Of a stretch of 64,000 nucleotides of DNA, positions 25,062 through 36,331 are shown one piece after another. The notes beneath the pieces were generated by a model. That model did no database searches. It was not told where the DNA came from and saw nothing but the letters and a program-made list of their open reading frames with translations. The stretch is from the NCBI GenBank assembly GCA_026545225.1, contig CM048853.1, forward strand, positions 13,704,755-13,768,754, read 5' to 3'. The stretch's first letter is position 1. Every line of letters begins with the position of its first letter. Made by a program: the position numbers and the translations under genes. Source of the stretch: Cornus controversa. Taxonomy: Eukaryota > Streptophyta > Magnoliopsida > Cornales > Cornaceae.

Positions 25062-25245
25062 AAAACATGCGAAGGGAGATCGGGAAATCTAAATTTTTAA
25101 CTCTGTTAAATGTCTGTCTAGTAATCCTAATGGTTTGCCTTTGTGTAATTTTAAACTATGTAGCATGCTTCTATTGGAAAAGGCATACCACATTCACGTG
25201 ATGACAGAGTATGCCTAGCATACTGTAGACGTTCTCCATGACCAG
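25062..25245 (-). repeat. Dispersed repeat, copy 2 (inverted relative to 12990-13160)
   Basis: On the minus strand it carries the blocks CTACAGTATGCTAGGCATA, ATGCCTTTTCCAATAGAAGC and GACATTTAACAGAGTT in the same order as copy 1. It lies directly beside solo LTR C. Confidence 0.8.
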
Positions 25246-25358
25246 GCACTTGATGTTTGAAATTTTAATATAAATAAAATTATTTTTATAGTCAGACGCA
25301 CTATTTTTTAAAATTGAATTACAATGTGATTATCGTTAATTGATTGGTTGGAGTTATA

Positions 25359-25790
25359 CTTGTCAATTTGTGGTTGTAGTGGAAAAATCCCCCAGCTATT
25401 CGCAATGGGTCGTATAGGCCTATTAAAACACAAACAGGTTGGGTCCAAGAGAGATTAAGGCCAATTTTGAAAAGAGAAGTAAACCAAACCTCATGGAACA
25501 GCTTGAAAGGAAATAATGAGTCAGGTCTCCTAAAGAAGGCTACGTGGCCTAGCTTAACCATCAATCCAAGTTTTATTAGGAATTCATAAACTTGAGATAA
25601 AAGAAAACTGTAAATAAAGAAACTTGAGTCCTAAAAGGATTCAAGTTTCTTATTTGTATAAATAGAGGGGAAGATTAATGAAAAGGGATCCTTTTTTAAA
25701 AGAGAAAATTGTTTCTTTATTTTTGTTAGATTGGGTGTATGCTACAGATTGATTGAGCAAAAATTAGCCAAGCAATTTTTTGTACTAACA
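25359..25790 (+). mobile_element. LTR of a Tat-type Ty3/gypsy element (left boundary uncertain)
   Basis: The right end is fixed by CTAACA at 25785-25790 followed two bases later by a primer-binding site. A TATA box (TATAAATAG at about 25657-25665) and a 35-nt near-palindrome just before it mark the promoter. The left boundary (TGTCAATTTG at 25359) is a guess, since no second LTR is present to define it. Confidence 0.6.
25617..25651. promoter_or_regulatory. Near-perfect inverted repeat next to the LTR TATA box
   Basis: Arms AAGAAACTTGAGTCCT and AGGATTCAAGTTTCTT pair at 15 of 16 positions around a 3-nt loop. The TATA box begins about 6 bases after the right arm. It may be a transcription-factor site or a DNA hairpin; this is inferred from position only. 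Confidence 0.7.
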
Positions 25791-25793
25791 CTT

Positions 25794-25809
25794 TGGCGCC
25801 GTCTGTGGG
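25794..25809 (+). other. Primer-binding site, tRNA-Asp type
   Basis: TGGCGCCGTCTGTGGG directly after the LTR. This start is well known from Tat/Retand-type plant Ty3/gypsy elements, where minus-strand DNA synthesis begins. Confidence 0.75.
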
Positions 25810-25853
25810 AAGCATTTTATCATTTTCCTTCAAAGCTTGAACAATCCATAGTT

Positions 25854-26690
25854 ATGGTGGATACACAAAGAAATACTTATGATGTGGAAAATTTGGGGAA
25901 ACCCCTTAGGAATCAAAGGGAGTTATCACCGATACAACTGAATGTATAGGTGCCGCTGGATACAGTCGAATGTTCAATAATTGATCCAGCAAAATGATTT
26001 TGTGCCAACAGATCATCGATCTCCAAGCAAAGGTGGAACATACCAAAAGCGCGAGAGACCCTGGACAACAATGGAACGAGGGAGCCGGTTCAAGCAACCA
26101 ATCATTGAGCTCATCTTATCACAACCAGCCTGTAGGTAGTGATCCACAACTTAACTAGGTCAATGACAATCAGGTCAATCCCGCACAATTCTATTTGGAT
26201 TGGACAGCCCAGATGCAATGGGATATCGATGAATTAAAGGGCAACAGATCCTGCTATCCAACCGACTGAGTGTTCGCAACTAACAAGTTGGTCGAGTCTC
26301 CTTTCACAGAAAATATAATTGGAGCTGAAAGACCAAGAAGGTTTACCATGCCCAAATTCATTACCTTCAATAGGAGGAAAAATCCTATAGAACACATTTA
26401 TCAATTCTAGTAGAAGATGACTCTAGATGCGGAGAAAGATGTGATCATGTGCAAAATTCTTTCGTCCATCCTGTTAGGACCAGCGTTACTATGGTTTAAA
26501 CAACAACGACCTCGCTCAATCTTGAACTTCATAAGGCTTTGTGAGTTTTCATCGCTCAATACACTGAAAATCAATAATGAAGAAAGACTATCTCCTCATT
26601 GTTCAATATGAGACAGGTTAAAGGAAAAACCTTGAAATATTTTCAGACCCACTTTAATTTGGAGATGTCGATGATAGACTAATGCGATCA
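25854..26690 (+). pseudogene. Degraded gag of a Tat-type Ty3/gypsy element
   Basis: Starts at ATG 25854 (MVDTQRNTYDVENLG), shortly after the primer-binding site. Gag-like motifs follow in shifting frames: RRFTMPKFITF, NPIEHIYQF, then MTLDAEKDVIMCKILSSILL and LGPALLWFKQ, matching the capsid region of Retand/Tat gag. Multiple stops and frame changes make it non-coding. It ends where minus-strand gag of another element begins at about 26690, so the rest of this element is lost or was displaced. Confidence 0.72.
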
Positions 26691-27310
26691 GACTAAAATA
26701 GACACAAATGGCCTAATCGAATAATGAAGACCATTGACGAACCTCCATGTATTCTCTTCCTCATCTCTCACCACCTTAGGTGCAAAGCATGAAAGAGAAA
26801 TAAACTTGTTCTCATATTCAGTTACAATTATGCCGTTATAAACTAATTCCTCAAATTCTTTCCTAAGCGTTCTCCTATTCGGCTTAGGAAAATAATGCTC
26901 AAGGAATAGAGTCTTAAACTCTTCCAATGCCATTGTCTCAACATCATGTCGATCACTCACTGACTTCTACCATAATTCAACACCACCTAAAAACAAGTAT
27001 GTAGCAAGAATCACTTTCATCCCATCATCGGGAGTAGACATCATCTTTAGGTGTTTCTCTACTTGTTCCAACTAATTATTCGCTATCAATGGATCTGAAC
27101 ATCAAAACTAGGAGGCATCAACTTCATAAATTGAGTGATGAACTTAAAATACCTCTCACTTTCACTCTCTTCTAGTTGCACTACCGATTGTTGCACTTCA
27201 TTAACTACAATCTTCACAAAGTCTCTAAGGGCCACAGTCATATCAGTGACCAAATGGTTTCCCTCAGGGATTTCACCCCCAAGTGCCCCTCCTCGGCGTC
27301 TTGGTAGCAT
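26688..27310 (-). pseudogene. Degraded gag of a Tekay/Del-type Ty3/gypsy element
   Basis: The minus-strand start MLPRRRGGALGG matches the usual gag start of this lineage. Next comes LPPSFD-type sequence, then VEKHLKMMSTPDDGMKVIL and, after a stop replacing tryptophan, SVSDRHDVETMALEEFKTLF, EHYFPKPNRRTLRKEFEEL and FAPKVVRDEEE. This is the retrotransposon capsid domain, the structural protein of the particle. At least two stops interrupt it. The leader matching the repeats of the 40-52 kb element lies upstream at about 27640-27690. Confidence 0.8.
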
Positions 27311-27639
27311 ATTTCTATATAATCAAGATATAGATTAATAATAGTAAGTTATCTCATGCTATGTACCCAACACGATTAAACTACTATGCAACATATCAAC
27401 ATGTTATCACTTACGCATCTAATGCATAAACAAGTTTTTAAACACACATTTAATCGCATAAACATGTTCTCAAGTCAACACATAACATATAATGCATGTT
27501 ATCACATAAGCACTAACATATTATCATGTAAGTATACTTCAAATGCACCTAAATTCTCATATCAACTATGTCATGTCTACACGTGTTTCTAGGTTTTTAA
27601 CTCAAGGGTTCTAACTATTCTGAATCCACACGTGATCAA

Positions 27640-27695
27640 ACCCTCACCCTTCGTCTTTAGGTATTCGACCTAGTGCTCTGATGTAAATCTATCAC
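27640..27695 (-). other. Leader/primer-binding-site-like sequence of the Tekay-type element
   Basis: On the minus strand it reads CAGAGCACTAGGTCGAATACC then AAAGACGAAGG. It resembles the 102-bp leader units at 47480-47817. The first bases of the tRNA-iMet complement (TGGTAT) have decayed to TTACAT. Confidence 0.6.
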
Positions 27696-27699
27696 TCAA

Positions 27700-29460
27700 T
27701 GTACCATCTCAAATCCAGAATCGGGTTAGATTAGGCATTAATTCTAATTCAATCTGTGGTCTACAAATTGGATGAAGACTGGGCTTGCGAAGAGAGAGAC
27801 GAAGGGCTCTAGGAGAGGGATTTTATTTAGTAAGGGATTGTAGAGAGTATTCTAACGATAGTTTTAATTTGAGAGTGGTGGTTTAATGGCTGTGATTTAA
27901 TATGGGATTTTGTAGCTTGGTCCTCAATTGTTTATTGTAGTTTCTTTTTTTATTTTTTGATAAAATTAATTGTATATTTGATGTTACTTTAAAAAAAAAA
28001 AATTTATATTTCACATTTCACATACCTCCAAACGCGCTTCACTCTCTTATTCTCCTTAGGAAAAAAAAAATTCCAAAACACACAAAATATTATTCTAATA
28101 TCATATTTATCATTCTCTCTCTCACTTTATTTACAAGACAACACCACATTCCTCATATCAATACTCTTTCACATTTTCTATATCATCAAAGCTTCTCTTT
28201 GAAGATTTATAATTATTTTTAAAGAGGACTTGGAGATAAATGCATAGATTTGTGGATGTGCTTAGTACTATCTTCCTTACAAAAAAAAAAAAACAAACAC
28301 GACCACCCCAAAGTAAAACTTGTGATCGTTTTATTTAAAATGACTTAGATGTGGTCACTAAAAAACTATTTTAACTTTTTATCACCGCTGCAACATACAC
28401 GCGGTGACTAAAAATCACTTGTATGAGCAATCTAGAAGAAAAGTTATATTTCTCTTTGATTAATTTATATATTTAATAATGTTACCATTGTCCATGTTCC
28501 AAAATATAAGCAACAAGTTTTAATATGAAACTCAATTGAAAAATATTTAATAATGTTATCCTCTTCGTTTCAATTGCAAAGAAGAGTGTCTCTCCCATAA
28601 TTCTCAACTAGATGATTGTATAGATGGATTTAATTTTTAAATAAAAAAAAGCTTTGGGTGACAGGTGTTTGGTCTTTTGTTGGTGATTCGAGGGATGTCA
28701 TGTTGCTTGGTTAAGAGAGAGGGTGAGAAAGTGAGGAAGAAAATAAAAGGAATCCCAGGCTAACATAGAAGGGCAAATATAACATTAGAAAATGTTTTGT
28801 CTGGTTTAGGGACTTTTTCATAATTTGATTTTAGGATAATAGGATGACGGAGCTCCTTAGAACTTTTGTGGAACGCGAATATCAACATTAATCTTTACAA
28901 AAACTTGCAATGTTGCAATTATATTGCAATCACTTGCTATTGCTCATTTGGGAGAATTAGGCTTAACTAGCTAAGATTTATCAAAAATACATCCATCTTT
29001 TTGGTGTTTTCAAAAATTACACTAGCCTCTTTCATTTGAGCAATATTAATAAAACATGTGACACTACAATTTTAACTTACACTTTGGTAGTATCACATTG
29101 ACAAATCTCTAAAAATGTAACCCTACCAAATCTGAAACTTTCTTGATTTCCACCATTTTAACCTGATAGATTGTTTTATCTTTTTAAAACTTGTTTTCAC
29201 TTGTAACACATATAACATATTGTGTTCTTGTTTTTCATCCTTCTCATTTTGACCCACGAAGACAGAGGATACAAAGCATGCAAATCCTTCCTCTACGATC
29301 AATAATTTGCCCGAGTGTTACATTAGTGGTACCTTGGCCTTCACAAATAACTCAATACTTGCACAATATCAAAATCCTCTAATAGCAAACAACCTTGAGA
29401 GAGTCAATGCAACATCACCAACACTGGCTTAGCAATGAAGTATTCAATTGACAAAAGAAA
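27700..29460. other. No gene recognised; possible transposon scraps
   Basis: AT-rich sequence. A piece at about 28325-28430 has GTGGTCACTAAAAAAC and GCGGTGACTAAAAATC, reminiscent of CACTA-type subterminal repeats, but neither terminus nor transposase is visible. Confidence 0.45.
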
Positions 29461-30240
29461 CTTTTTTTTCCTAAGCAAGATATTATTAACCAAAAACAAC
29501 ATGATACAAGAAATTAGAGGGGCACACCCTTCTAAAGACAACAATACATTTTAGAAACACCCACTTCCAAAAACCAGCTAGCAAAAAAAAGAACAAAAAG
29601 AAAAACACATTCAAGGGAGCAAACTAGTCTAGGACAACACAGGACCACCCCACAACATAATCATCCAAGGAAGAATTAAAAAACTATTAAAACTACAAAC
29701 TTAAGCCACCAAACCATCCACAATGTCTTGAAGTTGCAATCCCAACATATCAGTTGTTTCCCAAATGATTTTCCTGTCCACCTAAGAAGCATTATGAATA
29801 GTAGCATTATGCAGAGCTTGATTCCTGTTCCACCAAATGTTCCACACTGTGGTGGTGAATAAATATCTAAGGAACTTACTTCTAATGGATTTCCTTTTAC
29901 AGTTTGTGAGGAACCACTGGATTAGAAGCTCAAAGGAGGTCACATCCCTCCAATTCCACTGCAACAGGTTATTAAACCAATTCCATAATTCTTGAGCATA
30001 AACACATTTGAAAAAAAGATGTTCGACTTCATCACTGACAACTATGCAATTGTGACACACAGCCACTAGAATAATACCTTTATTCTGCAAATTATACAAG
30101 GAAGGGAGTTTATTCTGAATCATGAGATTAGTTGTGATATAAGCAGTAGGTTTACTGTCATTCCACACTAAATGAGCCCAAGGTTTCTTAGAAGAATGGG
30201 CTCTACATGCCTCCCAAAAAGACTTAAAATAGGTTGCTCC
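29461..30240 (-). mobile_element. 5'-truncated LINE, zf-RVT end
   Basis: Minus-strand translation gives the C-terminal zinc-binding region of LINE ORF2: NKLPSLYNLQNKGIILVAVC, then CHNCIVVSDEVEHLFFKC (Cys-X2-Cys, His, Cys) and ELWNWFNNLLQ, ending near VWNIWWNRNQALHNA. This open frame is about 128 codons without a stop. The 3' untranslated part ends in an A-rich tail, seen as the T run at 29462-29470. It belongs to a different subfamily from the LINEs at 3.2 and 52.7 kb, judging by sequence. Confidence 0.75.
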
Positions 30241-30530
30241 ATGTTTTCATGTAAGATTCATTAAACCATAATCAGGCAGGCTAACTCTTTTTAAAATAAA
30301 AAATTTGTTTCATTCCTGATTCATTCAATTTACCATTTCATAACCACTTTTATCTCAACCATCAACAGTTGAAACTGGTGCATGAGCTTTATATAATTAA
30401 TTTTGTTGGCACTTTTGTTTCTTATTTGAGTATTGCAAAAGTTTATAATTTGATTTATTTCATTCGATTTGAGTTGATATATCGGCAAAATACCTTTTGA
30501 CCATTCTATGCTCACACCACTCCCATTGAA
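30241..30530. other. No gene seen
   Basis: Short gap between the LINE and the gypsy remnant; nothing recognised. Confidence 0.5.
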
Positions 30531-31760
30531 CCATTATGACAATTCGAGACTTGACTGAGGCCCAAACCATAATGGAACAAAGAGTTCAAACAGTAGAATA
30601 GGGTCCTTGCCAGTTTAAAAGAATTAGTAAACCAACTTTATAATGTGATTCATTCAAATCATGGTGCCCAATTGACTGAAATATGTAAGCAACTTTCCCA
30701 ATTGGTAACAATGCTAGGAAACAACCTATTGAGGATCAGAGGGGTGAAAATTTTGATTCCCCAAATTTTGCACACGATCCTAGTGATAGTCAGTAATAGT
30801 TTCCTCACACCCAACAGGGGTTACTTCCCATTCTGAGAGTCCCCCAAAATCATCAAGGTCAAAACCCCACTTTTAGGGAGAGTCAAGTCTAGAAAAATAA
30901 TAGGGGATCTCCAGTTATTCACCCACATCAGGTAACAGATCGTAGACATTTGCCAAAGAGTCTAGTGGATATAGATGAGATTGAGTCCTCTTTAGGAGAT
31001 GAGCTTGAAGATTACCAAAGACCAGCTCATCTAGAAGATAGGAATCAGAATAGGGGAAATCCATACCTTTAAGACCCGCATAGAAATTTTCGTAATGATT
31101 TTGGAGACATAACAAAAAGGGTCAAAGTTGATGCCCCTAGCTGACATAGATGACTATTTTGATTAGTATGACATGTTAGATAACCATAGTGTCCGCTTTG
31201 CCGGGATGAAGTTAGTTGGTTCTACCAAGTGTTATGGGCAATGAATTACAAGAAATCTCGATCGTCTAGGAGAACCACCTATTTTGTGGTCAAAGATGAA
31301 GCAAAAGTTAAAAGAAAAATATCTTCTAACATATTATAGAAGACAATTGCTTAATCAATGGATGAATCTGCGACAAATGTCTTATTGTGTCTTTGATTAC
31401 CTAGCTCGCTTTGAAGAGCTTTTCATGCGATGTGACATTCTTGAGGAATCTTGGGTAACTGTAACCAAGTTCATAAATGGATTGAGACCTGAAGTTAAGA
31501 AAGAGGTCAATTTACACTCACCTGACACATTAGAGGAAGCCTATCACAAGGCTTTAGAAGTTGAGAGATATAACAGAGTTCCTAGCACCAGGTGAATGAC
31601 TTCCCATGTCGGGGAGTCTCAACAATCCAGAACAGTTACCTTTGAGAGTTCTAAGGGAGTTCCATAGTCAGGAGCAGCTATCTCTCAAGGTAGTAACAAT
31701 CTGAATCCAAGAGATAACACTTCTAAGAGTACGAAAGTTACAATCTCAAGCTCTCGTTAG
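30531..31760 (+). pseudogene. gypsy gag remnant
   Basis: Frames in succession give IRDLTEAQTIMEQRVQT, then a long spacer, then the capsid part WSKMKQKLKEKYL, RQLLNQWMNLRQM, FDYLARFEELFMRCD and FINGLRPEVKKEV (31284-31595 open). Stops at several places, including TGA after PSTR at 31593, end the frame. Confidence 0.78.
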
Positions 31761-31775
31761 AGTGGGTCCACTATT

Positions 31776-31820
31776 GAGTATTTTAATTGCTATGGCAAGG
31801 GTTATATTGCTTCTCGTTGT
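31776..31820 (+). pseudogene. Decayed gag zinc knuckle
   Basis: Reads YFNCYGKGYIASRCP. The family form is CFNCxGxGHIAxxCP. The first cysteine and the histidine are both replaced by tyrosine, so the CCHC nucleic-acid-binding site is lost. Confidence 0.7.
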
Positions 31821-31967
31821 CCACATCATACATTGACCCTAGGCAATAAGATAGAGGATCCTACCCTCAACAATGATGTTAACCAGGTGGTTGACCCCTT
31901 AGTAATGTTAGGTTCTGAAGAGGAAATTGAGGAATATTAGCGAAATGATGACTCCCGCATCAATGTT

Positions 31968-32390
31968 GTGAGGTGCCTCTTATCGATTCCTACAGGGAAT
32001 AACGATTGGAAGCACACTAGTATTTTTCACACTTTTGTTAAATGCGGGGAAGAAGTTTGTAAAGTCATCATTGATGGAGGAAGTACTATGAATATGGTGT
32101 CCAAATCAGGAGTTACCAAGATAAAGCTTAAACTTAAACGACATCCACACCCATACAAGGTAGCTTGGGTGGATGAGACTTCTTTACCAGTCACAAAGAG
32201 ATGTTTGGTCCCAATTTAGATGGGTGACTATATCGACCAAATATGGCGTGACGTCCTACATACAATGGATGTTGCTCATGTACTCTTAGGTCGCCCTTGG
32301 TTGTATGATTTGAATGTAATCAACCATGGAAAGGAGAACACCCATGTCTTCAAGTATAATGGGAGAAATATAACTCTAAATCCTACAAAA
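31968..32390 (+). pseudogene. gypsy aspartic protease remnant
   Basis: Retropepsin-like: VIIDGGSTMNMVS is the active-site loop (usual form IIDSGS...N) and HVLLGRPWLYD is the flap-end motif. The catalytic Asp is kept and the following Ser is replaced by Gly. A TAG at 32217-32219 splits the domain. Confidence 0.78.
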
Positions 32391-32559
32391 CCCATTGAAA
32401 AAGATAGAGGATGTAGGTGTTCCCCTCAAGCCCGTAAGAAGAAACAACTCCATTTTTTAAATGGGAAGAATTTTGAAAAAGAAGGTGAAGAGTCTGGTTT
32501 AATGCTAGCCCTTGTGGCTAAAGAAGTTTCTTCAGTTCCATCTGATATGGTAGTGACTC

Positions 32560-33270
32560 CACCACCTGAAGTCACTAAATTTCTTAAGGATTTTCAAGAT
32601 GTGATATCGAAAAAGTTACTAGACGAGTTGCCACCTATGCGGGACATCCAACACGTCACTAATCTAGTCCTAGGATTACAATTGCCAAATCTTCCACATT
32701 ATTGCATGAATCCTAGGGAACGTGTTGAGATGAAAAGGTAGGTTGATGGACTATTGTAGAAAGGTTTCATTTAAGATAGTCTTAGTCCATGTGTCGTTCC
32801 TGTACTTCTAACTCCTAAGAAACATAGCTCATAGAGAATGTGTGTGGATAGTCGTGCCATTAATAAGATCACTGTCAAGTATAGATTTCCTATTCCTCAT
32901 CTTGACGACATATTGGATCTAGTGGCAGGCTCCCAATGGTTCTCCAAGATTGACTTGCGCAGTGGGTGTCATCAAATCCGAATTAGGCCTGGCGATGAGT
33001 GAAAAACTGCGTTTAAAACTCAAGATGGATTGTATGAATGGTTAGTCAGGCCTTTTGGGTTGTCCAATGCTCCTAGAACATTTATGAGGGTTATGACCCA
33101 AGTTCTTCATCCATTCATAAGAAAATTTTTGGTAGTTTATTTTGATGATGTATTAATTTGTAGCCGGTCTAAGAGAGAGCACTTAGGTTATCTTAGTCAT
33201 GTTCTTGAGATCTTAAGAGATGAAAAGTTATACGTGAATCTCGAAAATGTTTATTCATGTATACCGAAGT
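32560..33270 (+). pseudogene. gypsy reverse transcriptase remnant
   Basis: Motifs in order: [76 protein letters not shown], and the catalytic VVYFDDVLI. At least five stops (for example before VDGLL, within SS*RMCVD, and E*KTAF) and a frameshift near 33260 inactivate it. Confidence 0.85.
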
Positions 33271-33960
33271 GATTTTCTTAGGATTTATTATATCTGCGCG
33301 TGCTATTGCAGCTGACTCCCAAAAGGTTAAAGCTATTATAGAGTGGCCAGAACCAAGTTCTATCTCTGAGGTTCACAACTTTCATGGTTTAGCCACTTTT
33401 TATAGACGCTTTATCAAGGGGTTCAATTCCATCATGGCTCCCATTACAGACTGCATGAAAAAAGGGGAGTTCCGATGGACCGCTGTTGCATCTAGAGCCT
33501 TCATGGAGGTTAAACAAAAGATGATTGAGGCACCAGTCTTACAACATCTTTACTTTAATAAAGTCTTTGACGTTGCATGTGATGCGTCTAGATTAGGTAT
33601 CGACAATGTCTTAAGTCAAGAAGGCCACCCTACTGCGTACTACAGCGAGAAGCTTAGTGAGGCTAAACAGAGGTAATCCACATACAAAAAATAATTTTAC
33701 ACTATTGTACAGGCACTTCGCCATTGGCATTACTATTTGTTACCTCAAGAGTTTATCTTGTATTTTGATCATCAAGCCTTGAGGTATCTTTAGTTTTAGA
33801 GAAAATTAAATGTTAAACATGCGAGATGTGTTGCCTTCCTTCAGGAGTACACTTTTGTACTCAACCATCGTGCTGGTATAGAGAATAAACCAGCTGATGA
33901 CCTCAGTCTAGTCATAGGGTTACTTCAGGCTATGAGTACTCATGTGATAGGATTGGAGAG
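33257..33960 (+). pseudogene. gypsy RNase H remnant
   Basis: The connection region has FHGLATFYRRFIKGF. RNase H has VFDVACDASRLGIDNVLSQ and HPTAYYSEKLSEAK, then after stops HWHYYLLPQEFILYFDHQAL and HRAGIENKPAD. The first catalytic Asp (in ACDAS) is present. Confidence 0.82.
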
Positions 33961-34732
33961 GGTGAAAGATGATTATGCTACTTGTCCTGACTATGGTATC
34001 ATATTTTCAGAGGTTCAAAATGAAAACCGTCATGATTATGTTGATTTTGTTATTCGAGATGGTTATCTATTTCGAGCCTCTCGACTTTGCATTCCCCGCA
34101 CTTCACTTAGAGACTTTCTAGTCTAGGAGTTACATGTAGGGAGACTTGCTAGTCATTTCAGTAGGGATAGGACTATTGCCTTAGTTGAGGATAGATTTTA
34201 CTGGCCATCCCTAAAGAAAGATGTTGCCCAAGTGGTATCCCAGTGTCGCACTTGTCAGTTAGCAAAAGCTAAGAAACGAAATACTGGTTCATACTTCTTC
34301 TTGTACCATATACACCATGGAAAGACGTTAGTATGGATTTTGTCCTTGATCTACCTAAGACCGCGAGAGGGCATGATTCTATTTTAGTTATTGTGGACAA
34401 ATTTTCTAAAATAGCACATTTTATTCCTTGTAGTAAAATAGCTAATGCCTCTCATGTGGCTAAATTGTTTTTCAAGGAATTGTTCGGCTCCATGGGTTGC
34501 CTACTTCCATTATGTCGGACCGCGATGTCAAGTTTGTTAGTTACTTTTGGAAGACACTTTAGAGGCTTTTTGGGACGACCTTAAAATTTTCCTCCACTTT
34601 TCATCCTCAGACTGATGGTTAAACTGAGGTTGTTAATTGGAGCTTGGGAGACTTGCTTCAATGTCTAGTAGGAGAGTGTCAGGGTACATAGGATCTATTG
34701 TTGCCAACTGCAAAATTTGCTTATAATAATTT
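33960..34732 (+). pseudogene. gypsy integrase remnant, truncated
   Basis: The HHCC zinc domain reads LHVGRLASHFSRDRTI then YWPSLKKDV and CRTCQLAKA. The core has [20 protein letters not shown] and [12 protein letters not shown], with the first catalytic Asp in MDFV. A frameshift after FKELF near 34480 leads to [11 protein letters not shown] with the second Asp, then FHPQTDG. The frame ends around KFAYNNF, where the copia LTR starts. Confidence 0.82.
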
Positions 34733-34939
34733 TGTTAGAATCACCAGCTATAACTATTATCCTAATTTTATGGGATTGTATTCTAGGCTGTTAGTTTTTG
34801 GATAGTATATTCTAGATTTATAGGCTGTTAGTTTCCAGATTTGTAAGCTGTATATTCCAAATTTATAAGCTATTTTTTGCCTATATATGTTGTCCCTGTA
34901 CATTGCTAAAAATAGATCAAAAATTCCCATTATTTCACA
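34733..34939 (+). mobile_element. Ty1/copia LTR (about 207 bp)
   Basis: Begins TGTTAGAATCACC inside the gypsy integrase, ends TTTCACA, and is followed at once by a tRNA-iMet primer-binding site. No second LTR is visible. The sequence just after the site is not recognisably gag. Confidence 0.72.
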
Positions 34940-34951
34940 TGGTATCAGAGC
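34940..34951 (+). other. Primer-binding site, tRNA-iMet type
   Basis: TGGTATCAGAGC, the standard plant copia primer-binding site, directly abutting the LTR end. Confidence 0.8.
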
Positions 34952-35099
34952 TAAATGCTCTCTAGAATTTGTGTAAATTTGTGGCCTGCATTGCCTCATA
35001 AAAGGAATTTCTTCCAATTTTTTTCTGGCCTATATTGCCATTTTCTTGCTTTCTCTAGTTCTATTTTTTCTAGCCTGCTTTGCCATTATTCCAGAACTA

Positions 35100-35935
35100 G
35101 TTTTCCTTTTCAATTGGAAGACCATCTAATAGACTTGTTTCTTCTAATAAGTTCAACACGTATTTCCTTTGAGACAAGTTTATACCTTCCTTAGATCTAG
35201 CAAATTCAATGCCCAAGAAATATCTGAGTTTACCCAAGTAGTTAGTGTGAAATTGATGCTACAGAAATGACTTCAACTTAGCAACGCCCTCAAAGTCATC
35301 ACCTTTGATAACAATGTCATCCGCATACACTATAAGAAAAATGAAACTTGCTCCAATATGTTGTTGAAATACTGAATGATTTGTCTGGCATCCACTAAGG
35401 CCAAATTCTAATGTTGCCTCAAAAAGATTTCTGAACCAAGCCTTTGGGGATTGTTTCAACCCATATAGAGCCTTCTTTAGGCAAAAAAACATTGTGACGA
35501 TACTCCCCCAAAGCAACAAAGCCAAGTGGTTGCTCCATATAGACCTCTTCAACTAAGTTGTTGTGTAGGAAGGCATTTTTGACATCCAACTAAAATAAGG
35601 GCTAGTTAAGATTTGAAGTAAGAGAAAGTAGAACTCGAATTAAAGAAATCTCGGTAAAAAGGTCTCATCATAATCAACCCCATAGGTCTGCGTATAACCC
35701 TCAGCAACAAGCTGAGCTTTGAATCGCTCAATAAAACCATTAGGAAGATATTTGACAGTATATACCCACTTACAACCAACAAGCTTGGTACCAAAAGCTA
35801 GTGGAACAAGTTCCCACGCTCCATTACAATGTAAGGCATCCATTTTAATTTCCATTGCTTTCCGCCAAGCTAGATCAAATAAACCATCTTGCACATTCTT
35901 TGGAACAAGAGTGATACCATTGCATTAACTCTTTG
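35100..35935 (-). pseudogene. Ty1/copia reverse transcriptase remnant
   Basis: The minus strand gives the start of copia reverse transcriptase: WRKAMEIKMDALHCNGAWEL, KLVGCKWVYTVKYLPNG and AEGYTQTYGVDYDETF. After an internal loss it continues with CLKKALYGLKQSPKAWFRNL, VYADDIVIKGDD (the catalytic YADD) and RYFLGIEFARSKEGINLSQR. Stops and a shift near 35600 break it. It points toward the plus-strand copia LTR at 34733, so the two pieces cannot be one intact element in their present arrangement. Confidence 0.85.
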
Positions 35936-36079
35936 GAGGCAAGTTCTTCTCAATTGGTCAGAATTGATGAAGATTAAGATTTAACTCATAAGTATGAGTT
36001 GCACATGATTCACATCTACACCAAGAGAAAGGGAAATGATAAATAAAATTAAGGTTACATATTTATTTATTTTTTGGAC

Positions 36080-36331
36080 TGTTCAATTTTGAGCGTTACA
36101 TTCGTATTTTCTTATTCTAGGGTTCCTTAGAATTTGAATATGATATTGCTTATAAATGAGGCCATATGTAATAAGGTTTCATTATGTTTATAAAATTAAA
36201 TTATTGTGAGTCTCTAAAAATCTCTCTTCCCTATTCTTCTTTCTCTCAATCTATCCATGCTCTTCTTATCCCTTTTTATTTTTTTCATCTCATTCTTCTA
36301 TCTTCTCAACCCAGTAATTTAGTATCAAAGC
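36080..36331 (+). mobile_element. Probable copia-type LTR end with degenerate primer-binding site
   Basis: A TATA-like box (TTATAAATGAGGCC at about 36151) is followed by a pyrimidine-rich transcript start region and TAGTATCAAAGC at 36320-36331, two changes from TGGTATCAGAGC. The left end (TGTTCAATTTTGAGCG) is a guess. Confidence 0.45.

Larger units (their letters stand above)
30531..34732 (+). mobile_element. Degraded Ty3/gypsy retrotransposon, gag-pol
   Basis: Domains follow the Ty3/gypsy order: gag, protease, reverse transcriptase, RNase H, integrase. Stops and small frameshifts occur throughout. No LTRs of this element are visible: the left part starts inside or just before gag, and the right end stops within the integrase core, where a copia LTR begins at 34733. 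The reverse transcriptase wording ([19 protein letters not shown]) suggests a chromovirus, but no chromodomain remains to confirm it. Confidence 0.88.
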
